This document shows, piece after piece, positions 8,799 to 17,409 of a DNA stretch of 64,000 nt. The stretch is from Sphingopyxis sp. MWB1 (GTDB taxonomy: Bacteria; Pseudomonadota; Alphaproteobacteria; Sphingomonadales; Sphingomonadaceae), in assembly GCF_000763945.1 (NCBI RefSeq), contig NZ_JQFJ01000005.1, positions 186,001-250,000 on the forward strand, written 5' to 3'. The notes beneath the pieces are model-generated. The model saw only the letters and a list, made by a program, of their open reading frames with translations, was not told the origin of the DNA and made no database searches. A program made the position numbers and the translations under genes. Within the stretch, counting starts at the first letter, position 1, and each line of letters begins with the position of its first letter.

Positions 8799-9590
8799 AT
8801 GGGACATATGATGATTTTCGGGCTCGGCTATGCCGCGGGCCATGTGGCGGAACGGCTGGATGCGCGCGGCTGGGAGGTCAGCGCGACGAGCCGCGACAGG
8901 CGCGCGGGCACGATGCGCTTTGACGATCAGGCGGCGGTGCTCGCGGCGCTGCGTTCGGCGACTCATATCCTCTCCTCGGTCCCGCCGGTCGAGGGGCGCG
9001 ACCCGGTGCTCGATCTTTATGGCGAGGCCATCGCCCTCGCCCCGGCGCGCTGGACGGGCTATTTGTCTTCCACCGGCGTCTATGGCGATGCCGGCGGCGC
9101 GTGGGTCGATGAAAGCGCCGCGATTCAGGGCCGCCGCGCCGCGCGCAATGCCGCCGACGCCGCCTGGGCGATGCTGCGCGGCGATATGCGGGTGTTTCGC
9201 CTGCCGGGGATATATGGCCCCGGCCGCTCGATCCTCGATCGTATCAGGGAAGGGCGGGCGCATCGCATCGACCTTCCGGAGCAAGTTTTCAGCCGCATTC
9301 ATGTCGCCGACATAGCGGGCGGGGTCACGGCGTCCTTTGCCGGTCCACCGGGGATTTACAATCTGGCCGATGATGAGCCCGCGCATCAAAATGCGCTGGT
9401 GGAATGGGGCTGCGCGATGCTGGGGGCACCACTGCCGCCGCTGCAATCGCTGGAGGAGGCAGCCCTGTCGCCCGCCGCGCGCGCTTTTTATGCCGAGAAC
9501 CGGCGGGTGGCGAATGGCAAGGCGAAGCGGCTGCTGGGCTGGCGGCTGCGATATCCGACCTTTCGGGAGGGGGTGAGAGCTGTCGGTTGA
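8799..9590 (+). CDS. NAD(P)-binding epimerase-like protein (extended SDR, YeeZ-like)
   Basis: A 263-residue Rossmann-fold protein. The N terminus MIFGLGYAAGHVAERL (residues 5-20) holds the GxGxxA/G dinucleotide-binding loop, and STGVYGDAGGAWVDE plus LPGIYGPGRSILDRI are typical of NAD-dependent epimerase/dehydratase relatives. The central catalytic motif YxxxK is not evident: the Tyr is in GVYG and no Lys follows at the usual spacing, so the enzyme may be catalytically divergent, as in YeeZ-type proteins. It is transcribed away from pepN. Substrate unknown. Confidence 0.75.
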   Translation: MGHMMIFGLGYAAGHVAERLDARGWEVSATSRDRRAGTMRFDDQAAVLAALRSATHILSSVPPVEGRDPVLDLYGEAIALAPARWTGYLSSTGVYGDAGGAWVDESAAIQGRRAARNAADAAWAMLRGDMRVFRLPGIYGPGRSILDRIREGRAHRIDLPEQVFSRIHVADIAGGVTASFAGPPGIYNLADDEPAHQNALVEWGCAMLGAPLPPLQSLEEAALSPAARAFYAENRRVANGKAKRLLGWRLRYPTFREGVRAVG

Positions 9591-9653
9591 GGCAATGTGC
9601 GCGGCGGGCTGGAGATTGCGTCGTCGCTATGCTTCTCGCAATAACGGGAGGGG

Positions 9654-10946
9654 TCAGATCAGCACATCCACCGTGTGGATCGCGACGCCGACCAGCCCGC
9701 CGACAAGCGTGCCGTTGATACGGATATATTGGAGGTCAGCGCCCACCGCATTTTCAAGCCGGTCAGTAATCGTCTTTGCATCCCAGCCACGGATCGTGTC
9801 CGACACGAGCTTGAGCGCGGTTTCGCCATAGCTGTCGACGACGCCCACCACCGCGCGGCGGGCATAGCGGTTAAGCGTGCGTTTGATCGCAGCATCCTCG
9901 CCCAGCATCGTGCCGAACTGCGTCATCAACTCGCCGATGCGGCCCGCGAGCATCGTTTCGGGATCGCGCGCAGCCTTTAGCAGCGCGGTGCGGCCTTGTT
10001 CCCACAAGCCGTCGAGCCAGCGCTTGACTGCTCTATTTTCCAAAAGCTCGTCGCGCACCCGCGCAACCTTTTGCTGCACCACCGGGTCATGCTGCAGGTC
10101 GAGCGCCAGTTTGGCCAGCCCATCCTCGACGCGCAGGCGCAGGGGGTGGCTTTCATCCTCGGCCATTTCGGCGAGTAGCTTGCCCAATCCTGCGACGATG
10201 CGGTTCGAAATCGTCTCATCGAGCCCGGTGAACCGAACGATGGCATTGCTGTTGTCATGCACCATCTGGTGGATCAGCTCGGCATTGAGGTCGAGCGTCT
10301 TTGACCCCCATTTGACCGCCGCGTCGAGCAACGGCTGATGCCGCCCCTCGGCGAGCGCGGCCTGCAACGCCTGCCCCAGAAGCGGCGCGACATCGAGCTC
10401 GCGCAGCCGGTCGGCAATCGCCGATTTGACCATGCCGCCGAGCCGTTTCTGGTCGAGCGCGCCCAGCGCATCGGCAAAGATGCGCGACGCGCCGAGCCGC
10501 AGCCGCCCGCCCCCTTCGGCGGGTTGCGACAGAAATTTGCCCACCGCGCCCGCAACATCGACCGTCTGCATCTTGCGCGCGATCAGGCGCGGCAGCAGGA
10601 AATTGGTGAGCAGAAAGCGCGCGAGCGTGTCGGCAATGCGATCCTTGTTGCGCGGAACGATGGCGGTGTGCGGGATGGGCAGTCCCATCGGGTGGCGGAA
10701 CAACGCCGTCACCGCGAACCAGTCGGCCAGCCCGCCGACCATCGCCGCCTCGGCAAAGGCACGGACAAAGCCGATGGCGGGGTGCATGTCCTGATAATAT
10801 TTGGCGCTGACAAAGACGAGCGCCATCAGGATGAGCAGGCCCGTTGCAACGATGCGGATATTCAGCCCGCCCGTTGGAACGGCAACGCCGCGCGCCATGA
10901 AAGGAGCGTTCAGCGAGGCGGGCCGTTCATCGATCATGGAGATCAA
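9654..10946 (-). CDS. DUF445 family membrane-anchored protein
   Basis: A 430-residue protein of the DUF445 family, function unknown. Hydrophobic segments are at about residues 30-46 (IVATGLLILMALVFVSA) and again at the C terminus (about 405-428: LVGGLVGVAIHTVDVLI). The family-typical GGLADWFAVTALFRHPMGLPIPHTAIVP follows the first segment, and the middle is mostly helical. A second possible start is ATG codon 4. It is convergent with the epimerase-like gene and lies after a strong hairpin that separates it from the efflux operon. Confidence 0.85.
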   Translation of the reverse strand: MISMIDERPASLNAPFMARGVAVPTGGLNIRIVATGLLILMALVFVSAKYYQDMHPAIGFVRAFAEAAMVGGLADWFAVTALFRHPMGLPIPHTAIVPRNKDRIADTLARFLLTNFLLPRLIARKMQTVDVAGAVGKFLSQPAEGGGRLRLGASRIFADALGALDQKRLGGMVKSAIADRLRELDVAPLLGQALQAALAEGRHQPLLDAAVKWGSKTLDLNAELIHQMVHDNSNAIVRFTGLDETISNRIVAGLGKLLAEMAEDESHPLRLRVEDGLAKLALDLQHDPVVQQKVARVRDELLENRAVKRWLDGLWEQGRTALLKAARDPETMLAGRIGELMTQFGTMLGEDAAIKRTLNRYARRAVVGVVDSYGETALKLVSDTIRGWDAKTITDRLENAVGADLQYIRINGTLVGGLVGVAIHTVDVLI

Positions 10947-10968
10947 ATGGCGGATCGCGCGAAAGGTT

Positions 10969-11000
10969 GCAACCGGCGCCCCCTTTGGCGCGCCGGTTGC
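10969..11000 (-). terminator. Hairpin downstream of the RND efflux operon
   Basis: GCAACCGGC (10969-10977) and GCCGGTTGC (10992-11000) are perfect inverted arms with further GC pairing inside. On the minus strand the stem starts 6 nt after the RND permease stop and is followed by a short CTTTC, so it may be a terminator, though the U-tract is weak. Confidence 0.55.
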
Positions 11001-11006
11001 TGTGGC

Positions 11007-14000
11007 TCATTCGGCGGGCTGCGGCGGCGCATCGGGAGCGGGGTTTTCCGCGCCATCGCCCTTTTTATAGGTGAGAAGATTGCGCGAGAAAAAGCGGCCC
11101 AGCCTTTTCTCGATACTGTCGGCAAGGCTGAAGCCCGCGGGCACGATTACCAGCGTCAGCACGGTCGACAGGATCAGGCCGCCGATCACGACGACGCCCA
11201 TTGGCGCGCGCCACGCGCCATCGCCGGACAGTGACAGCGCGGTCGGCACCATGCCCGCGACCATGGCGACCGTGGTCATGACAATCGGCTGCGCGCGCTT
11301 GCGCCCCGCGTCCATCAGCGCCGCAGTTTTGCCAACGCCCTGATCCATTTTCTCAATCGCGAAGTCGACGAGCAGAATCGAGTTTTTGGCGACAATGCCG
11401 AGCAGCATGAGCAGGCCGATATAGACGGGCATCGAAATTTCCATGCCGGTGATGAGCAGGCCGAGCAAACCGCCCAAGGGCGCCAGCAACAGCGAGGACA
11501 TGTTGACCAGCGGCGACAGGAACCGATGGTAGAGCAGCACCAGCGTCGCAAAGACGAGCAGCAATCCCGACACCACCGCGATGATGAAATTGTTGATCAG
11601 CTCCGCCTGCCATTTCTGGTCGCCTTGGATCACCTTGCGAATGCCCTGCGGCATATTTTTCACGGCGGGCAGCGCGTCGATCTTTGCCTGCGCATCGCCG
11701 GTGACCAGCCCCGGTGCCAGATCGGCGCCGATGACGATGCGCCGCGTCTGATTATAGCGGCGAAGCTCGGTCGGCCCGGCGCCAAAACTGATCTCGGCAA
11801 TGGATTTCAGCGGCACCGTCGTCCCGCGCGAGGTGGGAACGGGCAGATTTTCAATCGTCGCGAGGCTGCGCCGCGAATCCTCTGACAAGAGGACGCGGAT
11901 CGGGATCTGCCGGTCGGACAGCGAGAATTTCGCCGCATTCTGGTCGATATCGCCCAGCGTCGCGATGCGGATCGTCTGGCTGAGCGCTGCGGTCGTCACG
12001 CCAAGGTCGGCGGCCAGGTCCATGCGCGGATGGATGACGATTTCGGGGCGCGGAATATCGCCCTCGACACGCGGCGCGCGCAATTCCTTGAGCTTTGACA
12101 TTTCGGCGACAATCTGGCGCGCATGGGCCTCCAGCTTCACTGGATCGTCACCGCCGACGACCAGCGTGATGTCGCGGCCCGAAAACCCGCCCGACTGGCT
12201 TTGGAACGTTACGCGCGCATCGGGGATGGCGGCCAGCTTGGGCTGAACGCTGCGTTCCCACTCGACGCTTGAAATCTCGCGATCCTTTTTCAAGGTCAGG
12301 AACGCATTACCGCTCGTCACTTCGATATCGTAAAAAGCGGTATCGACCACCGGGTCGCTATCGACGATTTCGCCGATTTCACGCGCGACCTTTGCGCTTT
12401 GCGCCAGCGTCGATCCGGGCGGCAGTTCATATTTGATCTGGCTGTAATCGCTGTTGATCGTCGGCTGAAACTGCTGCGGCAGCGTCGCGAACAACAGGAT
12501 GCTGGTCGCAAAAGCCAGAACGCCGGCGCCGACAATCCAGACGCGATGGTCAAACAGCCGCGCCCAGGCGCGCTGCACCATGAACTTCGCCCAATTGGTA
12601 AAGGCGAAACCACGCACGCCGACCAGCCAGGCAAGCGCGCCCATAAGGATCGCGAGCAACGCAGATGCAAGATAGACGCCAATGGCCGTGAACGGCACTT
12701 TCAGCAGGAAATAGAGCGCGGGGTTCGGTCCATCCTGCCCCGCGGGAACCGGCTGGAAATAGGCATATATTGCATAGAGGATATAAAGCCCCGCCAGCCC
12801 CAGCGGCACCGCCAGATAGCCAAGCTTCGTCGGCCAGTCTTCATAGCGCGCACGCACCCGCTTGTGTTTGCTGCTGTCGAGCGTCCAGCCAAGCAGCCGC
12901 TCATAACGATGGATCCACGGGCCGTTCGCATGATCCTGTTCGCCCTGCGACGACAAGAAATAGGCGGCAATCATCGGCGTGATCATCCGCGCGACCGCAA
13001 GGCTCATCAGCACCGCAAAGACGACGGTCATGCCGAACTGGATGAAGAATTGTCCCGAAATGCCGGGCATCAGAGCAACAGGCAGGAAGACCGCAACGAT
13101 CGACATGGTCGTCGCAACGACGGCAAGGCCGATTTCGTCCGCAGCGTCGATCGACGCCTGATAGGCGCTTTTGCCCATTCGCATATGTCGGACGATATTC
13201 TCGATCTCGACGATGGCGTCATCGACCAGCACCCCTGCAACTAGGCTGAGCGCCAGCAGGGACAGGCTGTTCAGAGAAAAGCCCATCATGTCCATGAACC
13301 AGAAAGTCGGAATCGCCGACAGCGGAATGGCAAGCGCGCTGATCAAGGTCGCGCGCCAGTCGCGCAGGAAGAGGAAGACGACAATCACCGCCAGCACCGC
13401 GCCTTCCATCATCGCGAGCATCGAGCTGCGATATTGTTCCTTGATATATTCGGTGCGGGTGAAGAGGATCTTGAAATCAATCTTCGGATTGGCCTTCTTG
13501 ATCTCCTCCAGCTTCTTCATCGCCTCGTCATGGACCGTGACGTCCGATGCGCCCTTCGCCTTTTCGATGGAGAAAGACAGCACCTGCCGCCCGCCGATGG
13601 TGGCAAGATTGCGCTGTTCGGCGAACCCGTCGCTGACGGTGGCGACGTCCGACAGGCGAATGGTGCGGTTATTGCCGATGGAAATGCGCGTCTGGCCGAG
13701 TGCAAAGGCGCTCTGAGCATTGCCCAGCACGCGCACCGCCTGTTCGGCGCCCGCAATTTCGGTGCGCCCGCCTGCGGCGTTGAGGTTGATCTGGCGCAGT
13801 TGCAGGTTCACCTCGCTCGCGGTCAGGCCATAGCTTTGCATGCGCGCGGGGTCCAGGATGACGCGAATCTCGCGGCTCACCCCGCCCGACCGGCGCACCT
13901 GGCTCATCCCGTCGATCGACAGCAATTCCTTGGCGACCGTATTGTCGACAAACCAGGAAAGTTGCTCCAGCGTCATGTCGGCAGTTTCGACCGCAAAATA

Positions 14001-14426
14001 GGTGATCGGCCCGCCCGCAATATCGACGCGCACTACCTGCGGTTCCAATATCCCGTCGGGCAAGTCGCTGCGTATCTGCGAAATCGCCTGATTAACGTCA
14101 TTATACGCGCGGTCGATCGGCGTGCCGATGGCGAACTGGACAAAGGTGCGGCTGTTGCCCTCGCTGACATAGGAGGACATTTCATCGACGCCGCTGACCC
14201 CACGCACGGCGGCCTCGACACGCTGGGTGACCTGGGTCTCGAGCTCGGTCGGGGCAGCGCCGGGCTGCACCACAATCACCTGAACCGCCGGAAATTCGAT
14301 ATCCGGCTGATCATTCACATCCATGCGGTTGAAACTGACGATCCCCGCCAGCATCAACAGCACAAACATCACGATCGGCGGAACCGGATTGCGGATGCAC
14401 CAGGCGGAGATGTTGCGAAAACTCAT
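11007..14426 (-). CDS. RND efflux permease (HAE1/AcrB-type)
   Basis: A 1139-residue proton-driven inner-membrane pump. The first membrane helix ([20 protein letters not shown]) is followed by the porter domain opening [14 protein letters not shown], and the proton-relay Asp pair sits in [18 protein letters not shown] (TM4). A large central insertion (roughly 500-640) contains extra membrane segments ([21 protein letters not shown] and [21 protein letters not shown]) not present in classical AcrB (about 1049 residues), which explains the greater length. It is the second gene of an operon behind its adaptor, 37 bp apart. No outer-membrane channel gene is adjacent, so it probably uses one encoded elsewhere. 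Substrate unknown. Confidence 0.92.
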   Translation of the reverse strand: MSFRNISAWCIRNPVPPIVMFVLLMLAGIVSFNRMDVNDQPDIEFPAVQVIVVQPGAAPTELETQVTQRVEAAVRGVSGVDEMSSYVSEGNSRTFVQFAIGTPIDRAYNDVNQAISQIRSDLPDGILEPQVVRVDIAGGPITYFAVETADMTLEQLSWFVDNTVAKELLSIDGMSQVRRSGGVSREIRVILDPARMQSYGLTASEVNLQLRQINLNAAGGRTEIAGAEQAVRVLGNAQSAFALGQTRISIGNNRTIRLSDVATVSDGFAEQRNLATIGGRQVLSFSIEKAKGASDVTVHDEAMKKLEEIKKANPKIDFKILFTRTEYIKEQYRSSMLAMMEGAVLAVIVVFLFLRDWRATLISALAIPLSAIPTFWFMDMMGFSLNSLSLLALSLVAGVLVDDAIVEIENIVRHMRMGKSAYQASIDAADEIGLAVVATTMSIVAVFLPVALMPGISGQFFIQFGMTVVFAVLMSLAVARMITPMIAAYFLSSQGEQDHANGPWIHRYERLLGWTLDSSKHKRVRARYEDWPTKLGYLAVPLGLAGLYILYAIYAYFQPVPAGQDGPNPALYFLLKVPFTAIGVYLASALLAILMGALAWLVGVRGFAFTNWAKFMVQRAWARLFDHRVWIVGAGVLAFATSILLFATLPQQFQPTINSDYSQIKYELPPGSTLAQSAKVAREIGEIVDSDPVVDTAFYDIEVTSGNAFLTLKKDREISSVEWERSVQPKLAAIPDARVTFQSQSGGFSGRDITLVVGGDDPVKLEAHARQIVAEMSKLKELRAPRVEGDIPRPEIVIHPRMDLAADLGVTTAALSQTIRIATLGDIDQNAAKFSLSDRQIPIRVLLSEDSRRSLATIENLPVPTSRGTTVPLKSIAEISFGAGPTELRRYNQTRRIVIGADLAPGLVTGDAQAKIDALPAVKNMPQGIRKVIQGDQKWQAELINNFIIAVVSGLLLVFATLVLLYHRFLSPLVNMSSLLLAPLGGLLGLLITGMEISMPVYIGLLMLLGIVAKNSILLVDFAIEKMDQGVGKTAALMDAGRKRAQPIVMTTVAMVAGMVPTALSLSGDGAWRAPMGVVVIGGLILSTVLTLVIVPAGFSLADSIEKRLGRFFSRNLLTYKKGDGAENPAPDAPPQPAE

Positions 14427-14463
14427 GGTTCAACTGCCCTTGCGCGCCAACCGACGACCGGTC

Positions 14464-15648
14464 TTATCGCGTTGATTTTTGAATGACCGGCTTCACCTTG
14501 TCGCCGGGGTTGAGGAAGGCGCCGGCGAGCACGACCACCTTCTCATTGCCGTTCAGCCCTGACGCGATCGACACGCCGCCATCGGTGACGGTGCCGACCT
14601 TGACCGGGCGGCGCTCAATCTTGTCATCCTTGCCGACGATCAGCACATAATTGCCTTCAGGCCCGCTCTGCACCGCGCTTTCGGGCAGCAGCGGCGCCTG
14701 TTCGGTGCCCGCCACCAGCCGCGCATCGGCAAAGCCGCCGGGGCGCAGCGCGCCGCTATAAGGAATAGCGATCCGCACCATGCCCTGGCGCGTGTTGGGG
14801 TCGATGATTGGCGCGACCTGCCAAATCTGCCCCGGAATCTCGAGTTCGGTGCCCACCGGGGTGACGACCGCGCGCGTGCCGACCTTCACCCGCTGCAAAT
14901 CGGCTTCGGCCAGCTGCGCGAGCATTTCCATCTCGCCGCCCTTGGCCATGCGGAACAGGACGCCGCTACCGGCGCTCACGACCTGGCCCGGCTCGACTTC
15001 GCGGGTCAGCACCAGCCCCGCGGCGGGCGCGACGATATTCAACCGGTTATTGCGCGCAATCGCTTCCTGATATTGCGCCTGCGCGACGCGAACGCGCGCC
15101 TGCGCCGCGTCGCGGGTCGCGCGCTTGCGGTCCATATCGGCCTTGGAGATAAAGCCGCGCGAGACGAGCGCCTCGGCGCGCTCCAACTCAGCCTGCGCCA
15201 GCTTGGCATCGGCCTGCGCAACCCGGATGGACGCTTGGAGCGCCTCGGCCTGCTGCGTCTGCACCGCGCGGTCGATGACGGCCAGCGGCTGGCCCGCGCC
15301 GACCCATTGGCCCGGCTCGACCAGAACCCGCGCGACCTGTCCGCCTTCGCCCGACACGCCGACCGGCATTTCGCGGCGCGCGGCAATAGTGCCATTGGCC
15401 GAAATGGTAAATTCGACCGAAGTGCGGCCGGGGATAGCGACGGTCACACTGGGAACCGAAGCCGCATCAGCGCCAGCGCCCGCTTCGGCCTCTCCGCCCC
15501 CCTGAAAGGCGCGGTAGCCGAACCAGGCGGCCGCGAGCACTGCGAGCGCCAATGCGGCGCCGATGATCATGCGCCTGCGTGTGCGAGAAGTGTCCGCTTC
15601 CTCGTAAAAACGCTGCGAAGAGCCCGCCAAGCTGTCCATCAAATTCAC
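14464..15648 (-). CDS. RND efflux periplasmic adaptor (HlyD/MFP family)
   Basis: A 394-residue membrane-fusion protein that links the RND permease to an outer-membrane channel. A membrane anchor is at about residues 27-46 (MIIGAALALAVLAAAWFGYRA), preceded by basic residues; then come the lipoyl half-motif (GQVARVLVEPGQWVGAGQPLAVID), an Ala/Gln-rich helical hairpin (about 135-195), the second lipoyl half and beta-barrel and membrane-proximal domains ending in FLNPGDKVKPVIQ. The start could also be ATG codon 4. No local repressor gene is linked; a palindrome at 15776-15791 upstream might be a regulator site. Confidence 0.9.
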   Translation of the reverse strand: MNLMDSLAGSSQRFYEEADTSRTRRRMIIGAALALAVLAAAWFGYRAFQGGGEAEAGAGADAASVPSVTVAIPGRTSVEFTISANGTIAARREMPVGVSGEGGQVARVLVEPGQWVGAGQPLAVIDRAVQTQQAEALQASIRVAQADAKLAQAELERAEALVSRGFISKADMDRKRATRDAAQARVRVAQAQYQEAIARNNRLNIVAPAAGLVLTREVEPGQVVSAGSGVLFRMAKGGEMEMLAQLAEADLQRVKVGTRAVVTPVGTELEIPGQIWQVAPIIDPNTRQGMVRIAIPYSGALRPGGFADARLVAGTEQAPLLPESAVQSGPEGNYVLIVGKDDKIERRPVKVGTVTDGGVSIASGLNGNEKVVVLAGAFLNPGDKVKPVIQKSTR

Positions 15649-15775
15649 TTTCCGCCCTGGATTCCTTGCCGGATATTTCGCCGTTTTGGGGGCTCGCCAT
15701 CACCAAAGGCGATCTTCGCCCGCCCGCCCATCGGCTTCCTTCTCCGGTCGATGGTGTGTTATCCAATTAAATCAC

Positions 15776-15791
15776 TTCTGGCAAGCCAGAA
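15776..15791 (-). promoter_or_regulatory. Palindrome upstream of the RND efflux operon
   Basis: TTCTGGC-AA-GCCAGAA is a perfect 7+7 inverted repeat, about 128 nt before the adaptor start and next to an AT-rich stretch on the minus strand (GATTTAATTGGATAAC) that could hold the promoter. Within the 279-bp gap 15649-15927 this and the terminator below are the only structures I see. Candidate operator only. Confidence 0.35.
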
Positions 15792-15865
15792 AACCGCCAT
15801 GACAATGACGGTGCCCGCATCGCCGGACCTTTATTCCCGACCAGGGGTAAAGACACGTTAAACGC

Positions 15866-15894
15866 AAAAGGGCGGCCGCCAAAGGCGACCGCCC
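15866..15894 (-). terminator. Terminator of the first GlsB-like gene
   Basis: On the minus strand GGGCGGTCGCC pairs with GGCGGCCGCCC (11 bp with one G-U, loop of three T), followed by TTTTGCGTTT. It begins 33 nt after the stop codon of the 15928-16200 gene. Confidence 0.8.
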
Positions 15895-15927
15895 CCTTAT
15901 CCGAGTAAAATAAGTCGGATTATATCG

Positions 15928-16200
15928 TCAGCGCACCCGGCCGCGGCGAACCAGATTGACAATCGCCAGCAGAATTACCGCGCCAACAAAGGCAGTTAAC
16001 AAGGTCATCGGGTCAAAAGCGTCACCGCGCAAATGTCCGCCGCCCAGGAAACTTCCGAACAGAAAGCGTCCGAGAATAGATCCGAGACAGCCGACAATAA
16101 TATTCAGGAAAATTCCCTGTTGTGCGTCGGTTTTCATCACAATGCTGGCAAGCCAGCCGATGATGCCGCCCATGATAATTGCAATAATCCAAGTAAGCAT
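15928..16200 (-). CDS. GlsB/YeaQ/YmgE family small membrane protein
   Basis: A 90-residue inner-membrane protein with three hydrophobic segments (about 3-21, 29-52 and 63-83) and family motifs GGIIGWLASIVMKTDAQQG and NIIVGCLGSILGRFLF. This family is often stress-inducible; biochemical function is unknown. A close paralogue lies 111 bp upstream on the same strand. This copy differs by a Leu/Phe-rich second helix and a longer loop (LGGGHLRGDAFDP). It ends with its own strong terminator. Confidence 0.9.
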   Translation of the reverse strand: MLTWIIAIIMGGIIGWLASIVMKTDAQQGIFLNIIVGCLGSILGRFLFGSFLGGGHLRGDAFDPMTLLTAFVGAVILLAIVNLVRRGRVR

Positions 16201-16311
16201 AGGATGACCCCCTTGCGTTCGTTATGGATGCCTGCCGATGTGCAGACATGCCATGCTAACGTAAATCCCGCTCATCGCATAGTATTATGGCGGATCAGCG
16301 ACCGGGGATGA

Positions 16312-16575
16312 TCACCGCACGCTGCCGCGGCGCACCATGTTGACGATCCCCAGCAGAACAATGGCGCCGACAAAAGACCAGAGCAGGCCAACGGGGCTGA
16401 AATGGCTGAGCGTTGCGCCCGACCCGAACATGCCGCCCAGCACATTGCCGATAACCGCGCCGATCAGGCCGACGATGACATTGAGGATAATACCCTGCTG
16501 CGCGTCGGTGCGCATCACGATGCTGGCGAGCCAGCCGATGATACCCCCGATGATAAGGCTGATGATGATACCCAT
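16312..16575 (-). CDS. GlsB/YeaQ/YmgE family small membrane protein, second copy
   Basis: An 87-residue paralogue of the neighbouring gene, with the same three-helix layout: GIIISLIIGGIIGWLASIV, then NVIVGLIGAVIGNVLGGMFG, then LLWSFVGAIVLLGIVNMVRRG. The DAQQGI stretch after helix 1 is identical in both. Tandem placement indicates local duplication. The 111-bp spacer between the copies may carry a separate promoter for the downstream copy. Translation start is supported by GGAAGGAAG before the ATG. Confidence 0.9.
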   Translation of the reverse strand: MGIIISLIIGGIIGWLASIVMRTDAQQGIILNVIVGLIGAVIGNVLGGMFGSGATLSHFSPVGLLWSFVGAIVLLGIVNMVRRGSVR

Positions 16576-16687
16576 GTTGCTTCCTTCCCAAGCTATGGAC
16601 GGAGGAAATCCGCCGTCAATGGCCTGAACGCCCCATCGCGCTCAGGCGTCGATTCACCGATGTCAAAAGAATGAAAGCCAAAGGAAA

Positions 16688-16713
16688 AAGTTCCCTCGCC
16701 CGCGAAGGGACTT
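16688..16713 (-). terminator. Possible terminator upstream of the GlsB pair
   Basis: On the minus strand AAGT/ACTT, CCCT/AGGG and CG/CG stack with single-base bulges, followed by TTTTTCC. The plus strand also has a weak T-rich tail. It could end a short transcript from the gene-poor block. Confidence 0.4.
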
Positions 16714-16822
16714 CTTTCCCTGTCGCACCCAATCGGCGCCATCGAGATCGCGATTCCGTTCGGAAAGGAGGATGGTTGGCTCAATCCGAGACAGATTTCG
16801 CCCGACCGGGCTTATGAATGTC

Positions 16823-17002
16823 TCACACAACGACACAAAGAGGGCCGATTGTGCTCGCTGCCCTAACTGTGGCGCATAAAAAAAGCGCCCTGGGGGCGCT
16901 GCCTATGGTTTGGTCGGCCCCCGTTAGGGGGCCGGCCGCACCGGAAAAATCTTCATACCCTTGTTCGAATTCTCGCCGAAGCGTTTCTTCGTTCAAAGTC
17001 AT
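16823..17002 (-). other. Small frame or small-RNA candidate on the minus strand
   Basis: A 59-codon frame starts at ATG 17002 behind GGAAAG at a plausible 6-nt spacing and begins MTLNEETLRREFEQGYEDF, a reasonable acidic helix. However, the frame runs through two strong hairpins, the second followed by seven T, so a full-length message would stop transcription inside it. A small RNA ending near 16878, or a short peptide, is as likely. I recognise no family. Confidence 0.3.
16878..16937 (-). terminator. Two-hairpin terminator on the minus strand
   Basis: Hairpin 1: 16912-16922 with 16927-16937, an 11-bp stem with a 4-nt loop. Hairpin 2: AGCGCCC (16884-16890) with GGGCGCT (16894-16900), followed on the minus strand by seven T (16878-16884). 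It is one of the clearest terminators in the window, yet no recognised minus-strand gene ends here. Confidence 0.75.
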
Positions 17003-17232
17003 AAATATCTTTCCACACTGATCGGGTTCGCTTCATTCGTGGGAATATCCACGTTCCGTGACCAGCTTATCGAATGACGACTTTTCAATCCTTCATCTGA
17101 TCCGTTTCGGTCTTGCAACCGGCGTTTTCACTGGAGGTTCGACAATCTGCCTTTCGATGGATTAATAGTCTCATGAACCGGCGCCAACGCCAAAGGAAAA
17201 AGCGCAAAAACCCCGCTCATATGCCCCGAAGC

Positions 17233-17241
17233 TGTGGATAA
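17233..17241 (-). promoter_or_regulatory. Perfect DnaA box (TTATCCACA)
   Basis: TGTGGATAA on the plus strand is the exact consensus 9-mer on the minus strand. Weaker 7-of-9 matches lie at 17009-17017 (CTTTCCACA) and 17045-17053 (ATATCCACG). One perfect box is compatible with chance or a DnaA-titration site; it does not establish an origin. Confidence 0.35.
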
Positions 17242-17261
17242 GTCCGGCAGAAACAATATCC

Positions 17262-17302
17262 AAATGCTGCGCAGCATTTTTGTGATCAGGGCGCAGCATT
17301 TT
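17262..17302. repeat. 18-bp perfect palindrome with a repeated arm
   Basis: AAATGCTGCGCAGCATTT (17262-17279) is a perfect palindrome. Its right part GCGCAGCATTTT occurs at 17269-17280 and again at 17291-17302, 22 bp apart, that is on the same helix face. It lies downstream of nadA and could be a regulator or nucleoid-protein site. Confidence 0.5.
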
Positions 17303-17409
17303 CATTCACGCACGGAGGCGGGGGCCGGGGCTGCGCACCCTCACCGCAGCGTCAGATGCCGAGTCGCGGGCGCCTTAGGCCGGCGTCCTAATTGCCCCGA
17401 AAAAGCCGA

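Larger units (their letters stand above)
16576..17409. other. 834-bp block without a convincing protein gene
   Basis: Between the GlsB pair and nadA I find no supported conserved gene. It holds, from left to right, a hairpin with U-tract (16688-16713), a strong terminator pair on the minus strand (16878-16937), a 59-codon minus-strand frame (16823-17002), three DnaA-like 9-mers (17009, 17045 and a perfect one at 17233) and a perfect 18-bp palindrome (17262-17279) with a repeated arm (17291-17302). Base composition is visibly less GC-rich at 16960-17270 than in neighbouring genes. Confidence 0.6.

Noticed and set aside
7646..8923. A long antisense frame over pepN (425 codons)
   Set aside because: Low-complexity, no family features, and it overlaps the confirmed aminopeptidase.
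16690..16694. GGAAC on the minus strand upstream of the second GlsB gene, as an EcfG-type -35 element
   Set aside because: No CGTT-like -10 element at the usual 16-17-nt spacing, and the bases belong to a hairpin.
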